A DNA stretch of 64,000 bases from Pseudomonas sp. PA27(2017) (GCF_001945445.1 NZ_MSXW01000038.1:62001-126000); one strand, 5' to 3'; positions 50,276 to 59,060 are shown, numbered from the stretch's first letter. Notes: generated from the sequence alone by a model not told the origin. Program-made: numbers and translations.

Positions 50276-51421
50276 ATGGCTACACTGCCGTACTGGCGCC
50301 TGTCCGGCTTCTACCTCTTCTACTTCGCGTTGCTCGGCGCCACGGCGCCGTTTCTCGGCCTGTATTTCGCGCACCTTGGCTTCTCGCCGGCGCGTATCGG
50401 CGAGCTGGTGGCCATTCCCATGCTGATGCGCTGCATCGCGCCGAACCTGTGGGGCTGGCTGGGGGATTACAGCGGGCGGCGCCTGCTCATCGTGCGGTTG
50501 GGCGCCCTGTGCACCTTGCTCAGCCTGAGTCTGATCTTCGTCAGCCAGAGTTACGCCTGGCTGGCACTGGTGATGGCCCTGCATGCGTTCTTCTGGCATG
50601 CGGTGCTGCCGCAGTTCGAGGTCATCACCCTGGCGCATCTGCGCGAACAATCGGCGCGCTATGCGCAAATCCGCCTGTGGGGCTCGATCGGTTTCATTCT
50701 CAGCGTGGTCGGCCTGGGCAAGGCCTTCGACCTGTTGAGCCTGGACGTCTATCCCTGGGCGTTGCTGCTGATCATCACCGGCATCGCCCTGAGCAGCTTC
50801 TGGGTGCCGGATGCGCAGCCGTTGGCGTCCTCGCAGGCGGCGGGTCAGGGTGGTTTGCTGAGGCAGCTCAGGCAGCCTGGGGTGCTGGCCTTCTACCTGT
50901 GCGTCGCGCTGATGCAGCTGTCCCACGGGCCGTATTACACCTTTCTGAGCATCCACCTGGAACAGCTCGGTTACAGCCGTGGGCTGATCGGTATGCTGTG
51001 GGCGCTGGGGGTGGTCGCCGAGGTGCTGGTGTTCATGGCCATGGCGCGCCTGCTGCAACGCTTCAGCCTACGCCAGGTGCTGATCGCCAGCTTTGCCATC
51101 GCGGCGCTGCGTTGGGTGCTGATGGGCTTTCTGGCCGAGCACCTGAGCGTGCTGCTGTTCGCCCAGGTGCTGCATGCCGCCACTTTCGGCAGTTTCCACG
51201 CTGCATCCATCGCCTTCGTGCAGCGCAGTTTCGGCGCACGCCAGCAAGGCCAGGGGCAGGCGCTGTACGCTTCGCTGGCCGGCATCGGCGGCGCGCTGGG
51301 TGCCTTGTACGCCGGCTATAGCTGGAACGGCCTTGGCCCGCAGTGGACATTCGCCCTGGCGGGGCTGGCCGCGTTGGTCGCAGCCGTTATCATGGCCCGA
51401 CGCACGGCCGAGCCGACATGA
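50276..51421 (+). CDS. MFS transporter, HcaT (3-phenylpropionate permease)-like
   Basis: The protein is 381 residues with about 12 hydrophobic helices. The N-terminal LPYWRLSGFYLFYFALLGAT with a following APFLGLYFAHLGFSP is typical of the MFS_1_like/HcaT group; GWLGDYSGRR is the loop 2-3 motif. ATG 50276 is preferred over TTG 50267. A carrier of this group sits between aroC and methionine-salvage genes in other Pseudomonas, so it may not be dedicated to phenylpropionate. The next gene starts 46 bp downstream in the same direction. Confidence 0.82.
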   Translation: MATLPYWRLSGFYLFYFALLGATAPFLGLYFAHLGFSPARIGELVAIPMLMRCIAPNLWGWLGDYSGRRLLIVRLGALCTLLSLSLIFVSQSYAWLALVMALHAFFWHAVLPQFEVITLAHLREQSARYAQIRLWGSIGFILSVVGLGKAFDLLSLDVYPWALLLIITGIALSSFWVPDAQPLASSQAAGQGGLLRQLRQPGVLAFYLCVALMQLSHGPYYTFLSIHLEQLGYSRGLIGMLWALGVVAEVLVFMAMARLLQRFSLRQVLIASFAIAALRWVLMGFLAEHLSVLLFAQVLHAATFGSFHAASIAFVQRSFGARQQGQGQALYASLAGIGGALGALYAGYSWNGLGPQWTFALAGLAALVAAVIMARRTAEPT

Positions 51422-51467
51422 CCCATCAGGCCGCCGCAAGGTGGCCGACACCAGACAGGAACTACCC

Positions 51468-52013
51468 ATGAGTCGCCTGAGCGTTCACCACCAGTCCAGC
51501 CCGCAGATTCCCAACAAGGTGCTGGGCCATGCCGAGGACATCGCCAGTACCCTGGCGGCCGTCGGCATCGAATACCGCGAGTTGCCGCTCCAGGCGCGGG
51601 TGCAGGCCGGCGATGCCGGCGAGGCCATTCTCGCCGCCCTGGGCGAGGCGCTGGAGCCGCTCAAGCGTGCCGGCGACCTGAGCCAGGCCGAGGTGATCAG
51701 CATCGACCAGCGCCACTGGCCCCGTGAGGGCGACAAGCCGGTTCAAGCGCCGGTCGAAGTGGTGGCCGACGGCGCGCAGCTTTACCTGTTCCTGGCCGGG
51801 CAGGGCATGCTGAGCTTGCATGTCGATGACTACGTCTATGCCTTGGTCGGTGAGCGCAATGCGCTGATCAACGTGCCGGCCGGCACGCGTCACTGGTTCG
51901 ATCTGGGCGAATTTCCCCACTGCGCGGCGATTCGTCTGTCTGCCGCCAACGCCGTGGCGGCGCGGCCAAGCGGTGCTGCCATCGCTGGCGACTTCCCGCG
52001 CATGGAAGACTAG
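51468..52013 (+). CDS. Acireductone dioxygenase-like cupin lacking most metal ligands
   Basis: The 181-residue protein aligns along its whole length with acireductone dioxygenase MtnD: MSRLSVHHQSSPQIPNKVL at the start, LFLAGQGMLSLHVDDYVYAL, and INVPAGTRHWFDLGEFPH. MtnD binds Fe or Ni through HxHxxxE plus a distal His (H96, H98, E102, H140 in Klebsiella). Here the corresponding positions are V98, A100, Q104 and H142, so three of four ligands are gone. Residues before them are also divergent. mtnB and mtnC, which accompany mtnD in P. aeruginosa, are absent. It is probably not a working dioxygenase; a retained binding role or early decay are both possible. The frame is intact. SD CAGGAA. Confidence 0.78.
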   Translation: MSRLSVHHQSSPQIPNKVLGHAEDIASTLAAVGIEYRELPLQARVQAGDAGEAILAALGEALEPLKRAGDLSQAEVISIDQRHWPREGDKPVQAPVEVVADGAQLYLFLAGQGMLSLHVDDYVYALVGERNALINVPAGTRHWFDLGEFPHCAAIRLSAANAVAARPSGAAIAGDFPRMED

Positions 52014-52507
52014 TCGAACAGGCTGGCCTGGGGCCGCGGCACCGCGCCTTCGAGTTCCAGCAGCAGCTGTTTGCGCGGCAGGCCGCCGGCAAAGCCGGTA
52101 AGGCTGCCGTCACGGCCGATCACCCGGTGGCAGGGAATGATGATGCAGATCGGATTGGCGCCATTGGCCGCGCCCACGGCGCGCACTGCCCTGGGCCGCT
52201 CGATGCGTTGGGCGAGGGCGCTGTAGCTGTCGATCTTGCCGAAGGGAATCTGCTGCAGCGCCTGCCATACCGCCTGCTGGAAGGGCGTGCCCTGCGGGTT
52301 GAGGCGCAGCTCGAAGCGTTGCCGGCGGCCTTCGAAGTATTCATCGAGCTGGCGGCTGGCGTCATCGAGCTGTGAGCCAGCCTCGCGCCAGCCATCACCG
52401 ATCTGCCAGGGCGTGCGCTCCACGTCCATCAGCAACTGCTGCAGACCGCGCTCGTCGCCGACCATGAACAGGCGGCCGATAGGGCTTTCCTGATAGCGAT
52501 AGAACAT
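52010..52507 (-). CDS. ogt: Methylated-DNA--protein-cysteine methyltransferase
   Basis: This is a suicide repair enzyme removing the alkyl group from O6-alkylguanine. The 165-residue protein has an N-terminal domain (MFYRYQESPIGRL), the helix-turn-helix region FQQAVWQALQQIPFGKIDSY, and the acceptor Cys in ICIIIPCHRVIGRDG (about 136), followed by GFAGGLPRKQLLLELE. The start at 52507 is 2 bp after the alkA stop, so the two form an alkylation-repair operon. Its TAG shares the palindrome CTAG with the stop of the convergent ARD-like gene. Confidence 0.95.
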   Translation of the reverse strand: MFYRYQESPIGRLFMVGDERGLQQLLMDVERTPWQIGDGWREAGSQLDDASRQLDEYFEGRRQRFELRLNPQGTPFQQAVWQALQQIPFGKIDSYSALAQRIERPRAVRAVGAANGANPICIIIPCHRVIGRDGSLTGFAGGLPRKQLLLELEGAVPRPQASLFD

Positions 52508-52509
52508 CC

Positions 52510-53388
52510 TCAGCCTCCCGAGTAGTTGTGCCACAGGTGCGCGGCGGCATAGGCGCGCCACGGCCGCCAGACCTCGGCATGCAATTGCAGTTGCCGGGCG
52601 CTGATGCCGGCCGGGCCCCAGATCGGCGCCTTGAGCAGGCCCAGGTCACTGGCGGGGAAGGCGTCGGCATCGCCGAAAGCACGCAGGGCGATGTATTCGG
52701 CCGTCCACGGGCCAATGCCGGGCAGGGCGCACAGGCGCTGGATCAGCTCGCTGGCGCCCTGGCTGATGTCCAGGCGCAGTTTGCCGCTGGCCACCTGGGC
52801 GGCGAAATGCTGCAGGGTCTGCACCCGTTTGCCGGGCATGCCGATGCCGTCGAGAGTGGCCGCGGCGATGGCCGCCGGGGTCGGGAACAACCGGTCGATA
52901 CCGGCGGGAGCGCCCGCCAGTGGTTCGCCGAGCCGCGCCAAGAGCCGCCCGGTGATGGTGACCGCCGCCTTGACCGTGACCTGCTGACCGACGATGGCGC
53001 GCACCGCCTGTTCGAACGCATCGAAGGCGGTGGGCAGGCGCAGGCCGGGGTGGCGCGCGAGCATCGCTGCCAGATGCGGGTCGACGGCAAAATGTGCGGC
53101 GATCAGCGCCGGGTCGGCATCCAGGTCGAACATGCGCCGTACTCGCTGCGTGAGTTCCGGCAGGCAGGCGGATGCCGAGGTGCCGTGCTCCAGCCGCAGG
53201 GCATGCTCATCGGGCAGTGCGGTGACGCGAAACCAGCCGATGGTCTCTCCAAGGCGAAAGCTGCGGCAGTAGTCGCGCTCACCCAGGTATTCCTGCCCGG
53301 CGATGGCGCGCAGCCTGAAGTGGGCGTGGAACTGTTGCCAGTCCCAGGGCGCCTGGTAGGGCAGAAGGATGGATTCGGTGTTTGTCAT
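52510..53388 (-). CDS. alkA: DNA-3-methyladenine glycosylase II
   Basis: AlkA excises alkylated bases such as 3-methyladenine. The 292-residue protein has the AlkA N-terminal domain, the helix-hairpin-helix LCALPGIGPWTAEYIALRAF (about 215-235), and the catalytic Asp in DAFPASDLGLLKA (about 243). The start at 53388 (MTNTESILLP) is preferred to 53442, whose extra 18 residues are basic and do not fit the family. No Ada-type N-terminus is fused, so adaptive-response control is not evident. It is first in alkA-ogt. Confidence 0.93.
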   Translation of the reverse strand: MTNTESILLPYQAPWDWQQFHAHFRLRAIAGQEYLGERDYCRSFRLGETIGWFRVTALPDEHALRLEHGTSASACLPELTQRVRRMFDLDADPALIAAHFAVDPHLAAMLARHPGLRLPTAFDAFEQAVRAIVGQQVTVKAAVTITGRLLARLGEPLAGAPAGIDRLFPTPAAIAAATLDGIGMPGKRVQTLQHFAAQVASGKLRLDISQGASELIQRLCALPGIGPWTAEYIALRAFGDADAFPASDLGLLKAPIWGPAGISARQLQLHAEVWRPWRAYAAAHLWHNYSGG

Positions 53389-53572
53389 GGCGTGACGATA
53401 ACGCCGGGGTGGCGCCTTGTCAGCGTGTAAAGTGACTTTCAAACCTGCTCACGTCCAACTTGCCGAGAACCGCTATCGACAAATTTTTCACATCCGAACG
53501 TACAGACTGCCGCCGCGCCGCTCGCCGATACAGGCCGAGCCCGCAGTAAACGTTTCTTGCGGATGATCGAAC

Positions 53573-55651
53573 ATGACCCCTACAGCAGTTCAGGGCACCC
53601 CGTCCAACTCCTTGCAGCCGATACGCAGCCAGTTGCTCTTCACTCTGTTCAGCGGCCTGGCCCTGCTGGTGATGTACACGCTACTGCGCGTCGCCTTGCT
53701 GGCCTACAACCGCGAACTGATCGGCGACACCCCGAGCGCCGCCTTCGTCGAGGCCTTCTACAACGGCCTGCGCTTCGACCTGCGCGTGGTGGTCTACGCC
53801 TGCGCGCCACTGCTGATCGCCTTACTCAGCACCCGCGCTATGTTGGCCCGCGGCTGGCAGCGCCTGTGGCTGACGGTCTTCGCCAGCATCACGCTGTTTC
53901 TCGGCCTGGCCGAGCTGGATTTCTACAAGGAATTCCACCAGCGCCTCAACAGCCTGGTGTTCCAGTACCTGCAGGAAGACCAGGCCACCGTGATGAGCAT
54001 GCTTTGGAACGGGTTTCCGGTAGCCCGCTACCTGGTCGCCTGGTTCGTCATCACCGGCCTGTTGTGGTGGAGTTTCAGCCGCTTCGATCGGGCCAGCCGC
54101 ACCAAGGTGCAGACCGGTGCGGGCGTCGCTCGGCCGAAGGTCGCCTGGTACTGGCGGGTGTCGGTGTTCTTTCTGTGCCTATTGATCGCCGTGATCGCCG
54201 CTCGCGGCCACCTGCGCCAGGGCCCGCCGCTGCGCTGGGGCGATGCCTACACGACCGAATCGATGTTCGCCAACCAGCTGGGTCTCAATGGAACCCTGAC
54301 GCTGTTCACCGCCGCTCAGGCGACTTTCGGCCCGCACCGTGACAACACCTGGCAGTCGACCATGGAAGACGCCCAGGCCCGGCAGATCACCCGCGACATG
54401 CTGCTCACTCCGGACGACCAGTTGGTCGATGCCGACAGCGCTGCCGTGCGCCGCGTCTACACGCCGCCGAGCGACAAGACCCTGCCGATCCGCAACGTGG
54501 TGGTCATCCTGATGGAAAGCTTTGCCGGGCATTCGGTCGGCGTCCTCGGCGCACCCGGCAACATCACCCCGTATTTCGACAAGTTGAGCCAGGAGGGGCT
54601 GCTGTTCGACCGTTTCTTCTCCAACGGCACCCATACCCACCAGGGCATGTTCGCCACCATGGCGTGCTTTCCGAATCTGCCAGGCTTCGAGTACCTGATG
54701 CGCACGCCGGAAGGCTCCCACAAGTTTTCCGGCTTGCCGCAGCTGCTCGGCGCCCGGGGTTACGACAATCTGTACGTCTACAACGGCAACTTCCAGTGGG
54801 ACAACCAGTCCGGCTTCTTCAGCAACCAGGGCATGACCCATTTCATCGGCCGCGAGGATTTCGTCGACCCGGTGTTCATGGACCCGACCTGGGGCGTGTC
54901 CGACCAGGACATGTTCGACCGCGGTGCCCTGGAACTGAAGAGCAATTACGGCCAGAAGCCTTTCTATGCGTTGCTGCAGACGCTTTCCAACCACACGCCG
55001 TACGCGTTGCCAGAGGATCTGCCGGTAGAGCCGGTAATGATCGATGGCAAGGAAGACCTGCACCGCACCGCCATGCGCTATTCGGACTGGGCGTTGGGGC
55101 AGTTCTTCGAGAAGGCCCGCAAGGAACCGTATTTCAACGAGACGCTGTTCGTGGTGGTAGGCGATCACGGCTTCGGTGGTTTCGACCAGGTTACCGAGAT
55201 GGACCTGCAGCGCTTCAACGTGCCGCTGCTGCTGATCGCGCCCGGTATCCAGGAGAAGTTCGGCAAGGTCAGCCACACCGTCGGCACCCAAGTGGATATC
55301 GTGCCGACCATCATGGGGCGCCTCGGTGGCGAGACGCGTCATCAGTGCTGGGGCCGCGATCTGCTCAACCTGCCGGAGGGCGACGGCGGTGTCGGTGTGA
55401 TCAAGCCCTCTGGCGGCGACCAGACCGTTGCTATCGTCACGGCCGAGCAGGTGCTGGTGCAGCCCAAGGACTTCGAGCCGCGTCTGTACCGATATCAACT
55501 GGGCGCCAAGCCGACCGCCACGCGCATCGAAGGCCCTATCGATGACGCGCTGAAGAAACGCCTGGAAGGCTTCTTGCAAACCGCCACCAAAAGCTTGCTG
55601 GACAATACGGCTGGCGTGGTGAACGGCATGCCTGACAAGCCAAAGCCCTGA
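53573..55651 (+). CDS. LTA synthase-family sulfatase-like membrane enzyme
   Basis: The 692-residue inner-membrane protein has five hydrophobic helices in the first ~220 residues and a periplasmic alkaline-phosphatase-superfamily domain. Metal and catalytic residues of LtaS can be matched: Glu in VVVILMESFAGHSVG, the Thr nucleophile in SNGTHTHQGMFATMACFP, and Asp-His in VVVGDHGFGGFDQ. In Gram-negatives such enzymes add phosphoglycerol or phosphoethanolamine-type groups to glycans; the substrate here is unknown, since Pseudomonas has no lipoteichoic acid. A similar gene lies near alkA and aroC in P. aeruginosa. A perfect terminator follows. Confidence 0.87.
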   Translation: MTPTAVQGTPSNSLQPIRSQLLFTLFSGLALLVMYTLLRVALLAYNRELIGDTPSAAFVEAFYNGLRFDLRVVVYACAPLLIALLSTRAMLARGWQRLWLTVFASITLFLGLAELDFYKEFHQRLNSLVFQYLQEDQATVMSMLWNGFPVARYLVAWFVITGLLWWSFSRFDRASRTKVQTGAGVARPKVAWYWRVSVFFLCLLIAVIAARGHLRQGPPLRWGDAYTTESMFANQLGLNGTLTLFTAAQATFGPHRDNTWQSTMEDAQARQITRDMLLTPDDQLVDADSAAVRRVYTPPSDKTLPIRNVVVILMESFAGHSVGVLGAPGNITPYFDKLSQEGLLFDRFFSNGTHTHQGMFATMACFPNLPGFEYLMRTPEGSHKFSGLPQLLGARGYDNLYVYNGNFQWDNQSGFFSNQGMTHFIGREDFVDPVFMDPTWGVSDQDMFDRGALELKSNYGQKPFYALLQTLSNHTPYALPEDLPVEPVMIDGKEDLHRTAMRYSDWALGQFFEKARKEPYFNETLFVVVGDHGFGGFDQVTEMDLQRFNVPLLLIAPGIQEKFGKVSHTVGTQVDIVPTIMGRLGGETRHQCWGRDLLNLPEGDGGVGVIKPSGGDQTVAIVTAEQVLVQPKDFEPRLYRYQLGAKPTATRIEGPIDDALKKRLEGFLQTATKSLLDNTAGVVNGMPDKPKP

Positions 55652-55658
55652 GGCAGAA

Positions 55659-55690
55659 ATGAAAACCGGCGCCTAGGCGCCGGTTTTCAT
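55659..55690. terminator. Bidirectional terminator
   Basis: A perfect 32-bp palindrome centred on 55674/55675: ATGAAAACCGGCGCC, TA, GGCGCCGGTTTTCAT. It has A and T runs for both strands and serves the facing LTA-synthase-like gene and lipoprotein gene. Confidence 0.93.
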
Positions 55691-55705
55691 TGGGGCAGGT
55701 GAGTG

Positions 55706-56293
55706 TCAACTGCAACCTTCTACGTAGAACACCGCAGGCGGCAGGCCGATGCGCCAACGGGTCACCACACCATTGCTATCGGTTTCGAACACCAGCCGCG
55801 CGTCGCTATCGACATAGGGCGTGACGATGAAATCGGTGGCACCTGGCTCGTACTTGTTGGGCTGCTCCTCGAAACGGCCCGGGTAGGTGGCGCGAATCTG
55901 CTGGGAGCTGCTGCCTACCTGCAGGCCACGCGGTGCCTTGCGTTCGCGGCTGTCGATGTCGTAGCGCACGAACTGGCCGTTCTCGAGCATGAACGAGGTG
56001 CCGAAGCCCTTGGCTGGGCGCGGCTCCTGGAACAGCTGGCGGCAGGTGTCCGAACCACCGCCATCACGCAGCGAACCTTTCCAGGCGGCGCGCACGGCGG
56101 TTTCGTCGCTGCCGAAGCGGGCGCTGGCAAAGCCGGTGAACGGACTGAGATCCTCCTTTTCCTGCAGCTTGGGCGGACTGCTCTGGGCGGCGGAGGCGGT
56201 TTTGGCGGGGGTATTGCTGGCGTCGCTGCAGGCGCTCAGCGCCAGAATACTGGTCATCACAACAGCGGAAATTGAAAGCGTACGGTTCGCCAT
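55706..56293 (-). CDS. Putative lipoprotein of unknown function
   Basis: The 195-residue precursor has a signal peptide with lipobox LSAC (MTSILALSACSDAS, Cys about residue 22), so it is probably a lipid-anchored envelope protein. The mature part begins with a Ser/Ala/Lys-rich linker and then a small domain with RFGSDETAVRAAW, SDTCRQLF and a C-terminal Cys (VEGCS) that could form a disulfide with Cys82 or so. GLQVGSSSQQIRATYPGRFE resembles repeated motifs in Pseudomonas secreted proteins annotated only as hypothetical or lectin. No function can be assigned. Confidence 0.8.
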   Translation of the reverse strand: MANRTLSISAVVMTSILALSACSDASNTPAKTASAAQSSPPKLQEKEDLSPFTGFASARFGSDETAVRAAWKGSLRDGGGSDTCRQLFQEPRPAKGFGTSFMLENGQFVRYDIDSRERKAPRGLQVGSSSQQIRATYPGRFEEQPNKYEPGATDFIVTPYVDSDARLVFETDSNGVVTRWRIGLPPAVFYVEGCS

Positions 56294-56439
56294 GAAAATC
56301 CAACCTTCGTCTCGAATGGGAACGGCCGCACCTGGGTGCGGCCGAATCTGTGAGGCATGAGACCGGTTGAATCAGGGCATTTGCATGCCGGGTTATCAGT
56401 CAGGAAGCCCGCTGCGTATGCAGGCTTCCCATCGCAGTC

Positions 56440-56718
56440 TCATGCTGCGTGGCGTTTGGCCACATTTTCGGGAAAAAGATCCCGGCTTTTATCCAGATGC
56501 TGATCGACCAGCCACTTGCCGTGGGCAATCGAGGCCTGTTGGGCCTTGGTGAGGTCGTCGAGAAAGGCGCCGTTGACGGGCAAGGCCAGGCGGCGCGTGG
56601 TGCGCCCGTCCGGAGTGGTGATACGGCAACCGCCTGCCCAGGGCGTGGGAATACCGGGGTGCTCCATGACCTCGGCACTGATGTGATGATCGCGGTAGGT
56701 GCACTGCAGCGTACTCAT
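56440..56718 (-). CDS. Small protein of unknown function
   Basis: The product is 92 residues, soluble, with no signal or membrane segment. It begins MSTLQCTYRDHHISAEVMEH and contains GGCRITTPDGRTTRRLALPV and a helical C-terminal half ending in KRHAA. The start at 56718 follows a weak SD region; the frame is open further upstream but that part reads as low-quality coding. A GGAAGCC...GGCTTCC hairpin (56403-56429) lies after its stop. I do not recognise the family. Confidence 0.6.
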   Translation of the reverse strand: MSTLQCTYRDHHISAEVMEHPGIPTPWAGGCRITTPDGRTTRRLALPVNGAFLDDLTKAQQASIAHGKWLVDQHLDKSRDLFPENVAKRHAA

Positions 56719-57038
56719 GGTGTGGTACCTCGTGGGTCTGGCCCCGGGCAGCACGATGATCTGGCGCTGCCGGCAGGGCGTGGCTTCACTCTCGGGTATA
56801 GCACGCTGATGTGGGCCGGCGCGGCAGGCCGACGAGCTGCGCCGAAGATAGTTGCATGACCCGGCGCGCACTGCGGTCTATTCTTTGAGGGCGTGCTACG
56901 TTGATCGAGTACGTACCTTCAAGTCAGCTCGTACCAGAGGCCCCGGCCTTCGCGTCATCACGGTGCGCCGTGTGTTGCATGTTGAGACAGATCGCCGGTT
57001 CGACGGCGTATCAATTCCTCGTCCGATGGAGATCAACT
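56719..57038. other. 320-bp gap between small protein gene and rraB-like gene
   Basis: The gap carries the divergent upstream regions of both neighbours. No convincing ORF, repeat, RNA gene or recognisable operator was found. Confidence 0.5.
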
Positions 57039-57386
57039 ATGAGCACGATTCTGCACGAAGATGTTGGTAGCGGCATTCTGCGCCGCATGAAGGAGGGCGG
57101 ATTCGATTTCGCCAGCGTCCATCCCATCGAGTTCTATGCCATTTTTCCCGATCAGAACCAGGCATTGAAGGCCACTCGCAACTTTCGTGGCGAAAGCCTT
57201 CATGCTCAGGTCACCGAGCGTGACGAGGGCGACTGGTATCTGCAGGTCAGCAAGGTCATGCATGTCACGCCCGCCGGCATCGGCGACTTCGCCCAGGATC
57301 TTGAATCGGTGGTGATTCCCCTTGGCGGCGAGCTGGACGGCTGGGGGGTGACCCAGCAGATCAGTGCCGCCAACGCTCAGGAATAG
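57039..57386 (+). CDS. RraB-family protein (RNase E regulator-like)
   Basis: The 115-residue product matches the RraB (ribonuclease E inhibitor B) domain: HPIEFYAIFPDQNQALKATR, then DWYLQVSKVMHVTPAGIGDF and the C-terminal GGELDGWGV, corresponding to the conserved GG-YDGW of the family. In E. coli RraB binds RNase E and inhibits it; the family also occurs as DUF695-linked proteins with unrelated roles, so RNase E control is inferred. The start at 57039 follows GGAG by 7 nt. It converges on the emfourin gene. Confidence 0.8.
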   Translation: MSTILHEDVGSGILRRMKEGGFDFASVHPIEFYAIFPDQNQALKATRNFRGESLHAQVTERDEGDWYLQVSKVMHVTPAGIGDFAQDLESVVIPLGGELDGWGVTQQISAANAQE

Positions 57387-57398
57387 CGTCGGGCAGCG

Positions 57399-57716
57399 CT
57401 ATAGACCTTTTTCCCAGAGCGTCACCAGATCCCGGGGAGCCTGCTCCTCGGGAACGTTCAGCACCAGTTCCTCCTGCGCACGGCGTGCGCAGGTCTGCAG
57501 CTCGATACGATAGAAGCGCCGGTCGCCACGGCCCACCGCATCGCTGGCAACGGGCAGGCAAGCCTCCAGCAATGAACATACCTGCCCGCGCTGGTTCGGG
57601 TCGCACTGGGCGAAATCGATCTCCCGAGGGCGACTCAGCGCAGCGACCGCCGCGAAGCCGCCTTGTCGGGAAATGCGTACCAGCGCCTCGTCGCTCAGTG
57701 GCGGTAGCTTGTTCAT
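57399..57716 (-). CDS. Emfourin-like inhibitor of protealysin-type protease
   Basis: The 105-residue protein starts MNKLPPLSDEALVRISRQGG and has the ISRQGGF core with GDRRFYRIEL, as in the emfourin (M4in) family, small slow-tight inhibitors of protealysin-like M4 peptidases. Its ATG overlaps the protease TGA by 4 nt, the same operon arrangement found in Serratia. It is cytoplasmic, with no signal. Inhibition of the neighbouring protease is inferred from family and position. Confidence 0.82.
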   Translation of the reverse strand: MNKLPPLSDEALVRISRQGGFAAVAALSRPREIDFAQCDPNQRGQVCSLLEACLPVASDAVGRGDRRFYRIELQTCARRAQEELVLNVPEEQAPRDLVTLWEKGL

Positions 57717-58747
57717 GGTGCGGCGCCCTCGACACCTACGTCGCTCCAGGCCTTGGCCACCGCAGCGGCCTCCGGCGAGCCCTTGCCGAAGCGCTGCTCG
57801 GCACGGTCCACGCACAGGCGCGCGAAGTCGATGAAGTCGGCGTCGTTGCCCAGACGCTGGTCACATAGGGCGTCGTACCAGATCGGCCCGGCTTTCTCCC
57901 AGGCATGACCGCCCAATGCCTTGGCAGCCAAGTAAAAAGCACGATTGGGAATGCCCGAATTGATATGCACGCCACCGTTGTCCTCACGGGTCTGCACGAA
58001 GTCGCGCATATGCCCTGGCTGCGGGTCCTTACCCAGCAGGGGGTCATCGTAGGCGCTACCTGGCGCCGACATCGAGCGCAGCCCCTGGCCGTTCACCGAT
58101 TCGGTCAGCAGCCCGGCACCGATGATCCAGTCCGACTGCTCGGCAGTCTGCTGCAGGGCGTACTGCTTGGTAAGGATGCCGAACACGTCGGAGAGCGACT
58201 CGTTTAGGGCGCCGGACTGGTTGACGTATACCAGCGCTGCCTCGCTGTCGATGACGCCGTGGGTCAGCTCGTGGGCGACCACGTCGAGCGCGATAGTGAA
58301 GCGATTGAAAATTTCGCCGTCACCGTCGCCGAATACCATCTGCTCGCCATTCCAGAAGGCGTTCTCATAGCGCTGGCCGTAATGCACGGTGCCCAGCAGC
58401 GGGATGCCATTGCCATCGATGGAGTGGCGGCCGAGCACTTCCCAGAAGAAACGGTGGGTGGCGCCCAGCGCATCGTAGGCCTCGTCGACGGCCTCGTCCC
58501 CGCTGGCTGGCTGGCCCTCGGCGCGGGCGAGCTGGCCGGGTAGCTGCATCTGCTGCCCGGCATCGAAGATGCTGCGCTCGGGTTGGCCGGCCGCTACCGC
58601 GCGACGCGTAGTGGCCACGCGCGGCTTGCCGTTGTTATGCCTGAGCGAGCTGACGTGCTGCAGGGTATTGCGTGCGCAATCGCGCTGACGCTCGGAGCCG
58701 TGGCCAATGATGCGGTCGAGGATGTAGGGCGGTATCAAGCTGTTCAT
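57713..58747 (-). CDS. Protealysin-like M4 metallopeptidase
   Basis: This is a zinc neutral protease of 344 residues. It has no signal peptide; instead a short propeptide carries the protealysin signature IPPYIL (residues 5-10), which blocks the active site until removed. Zinc and catalytic residues: HELTH at 159-163, Glu183 in NESLSD, and catalytic His261 in NGGVHINSG. Absence of a secretion signal, as in Serratia protealysin, implies an intracellular or leaked enzyme. It is first in an operon with the emfourin gene; SD AAGGAA. Confidence 0.92.
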   Translation of the reverse strand: MNSLIPPYILDRIIGHGSERQRDCARNTLQHVSSLRHNNGKPRVATTRRAVAAGQPERSIFDAGQQMQLPGQLARAEGQPASGDEAVDEAYDALGATHRFFWEVLGRHSIDGNGIPLLGTVHYGQRYENAFWNGEQMVFGDGDGEIFNRFTIALDVVAHELTHGVIDSEAALVYVNQSGALNESLSDVFGILTKQYALQQTAEQSDWIIGAGLLTESVNGQGLRSMSAPGSAYDDPLLGKDPQPGHMRDFVQTREDNGGVHINSGIPNRAFYLAAKALGGHAWEKAGPIWYDALCDQRLGNDADFIDFARLCVDRAEQRFGKGSPEAAAVAKAWSDVGVEGAAP

Positions 58748-59060
58748 CGTGCATTCCTTGTCCGGAAAAGCGGGTAGGCCAGGTGGAAAACTGACCTCTC
58801 AGAGGTGGGAACGCAATGCGCCGGCAATGTTTCTGCCGCACCGACATTTCTGGACAGAAGGGCATGAGAGAAAAGTGCAATGCTTTGCCGTCTCGCCTGT
58901 CTGAGATTTCACGGGGGCAGACATGCCCCGCCAGCCTGATTGAACGTGATGCATGGGAATCGCGCACGCGGTTCGCCTGAGTCTTCAGAACACGCCTCAA
59001 GATGGTGCAAAGCGGTTTCGGTTTAAAAATAAGTAGTTGATATTAAAGGAATAAAACCGC

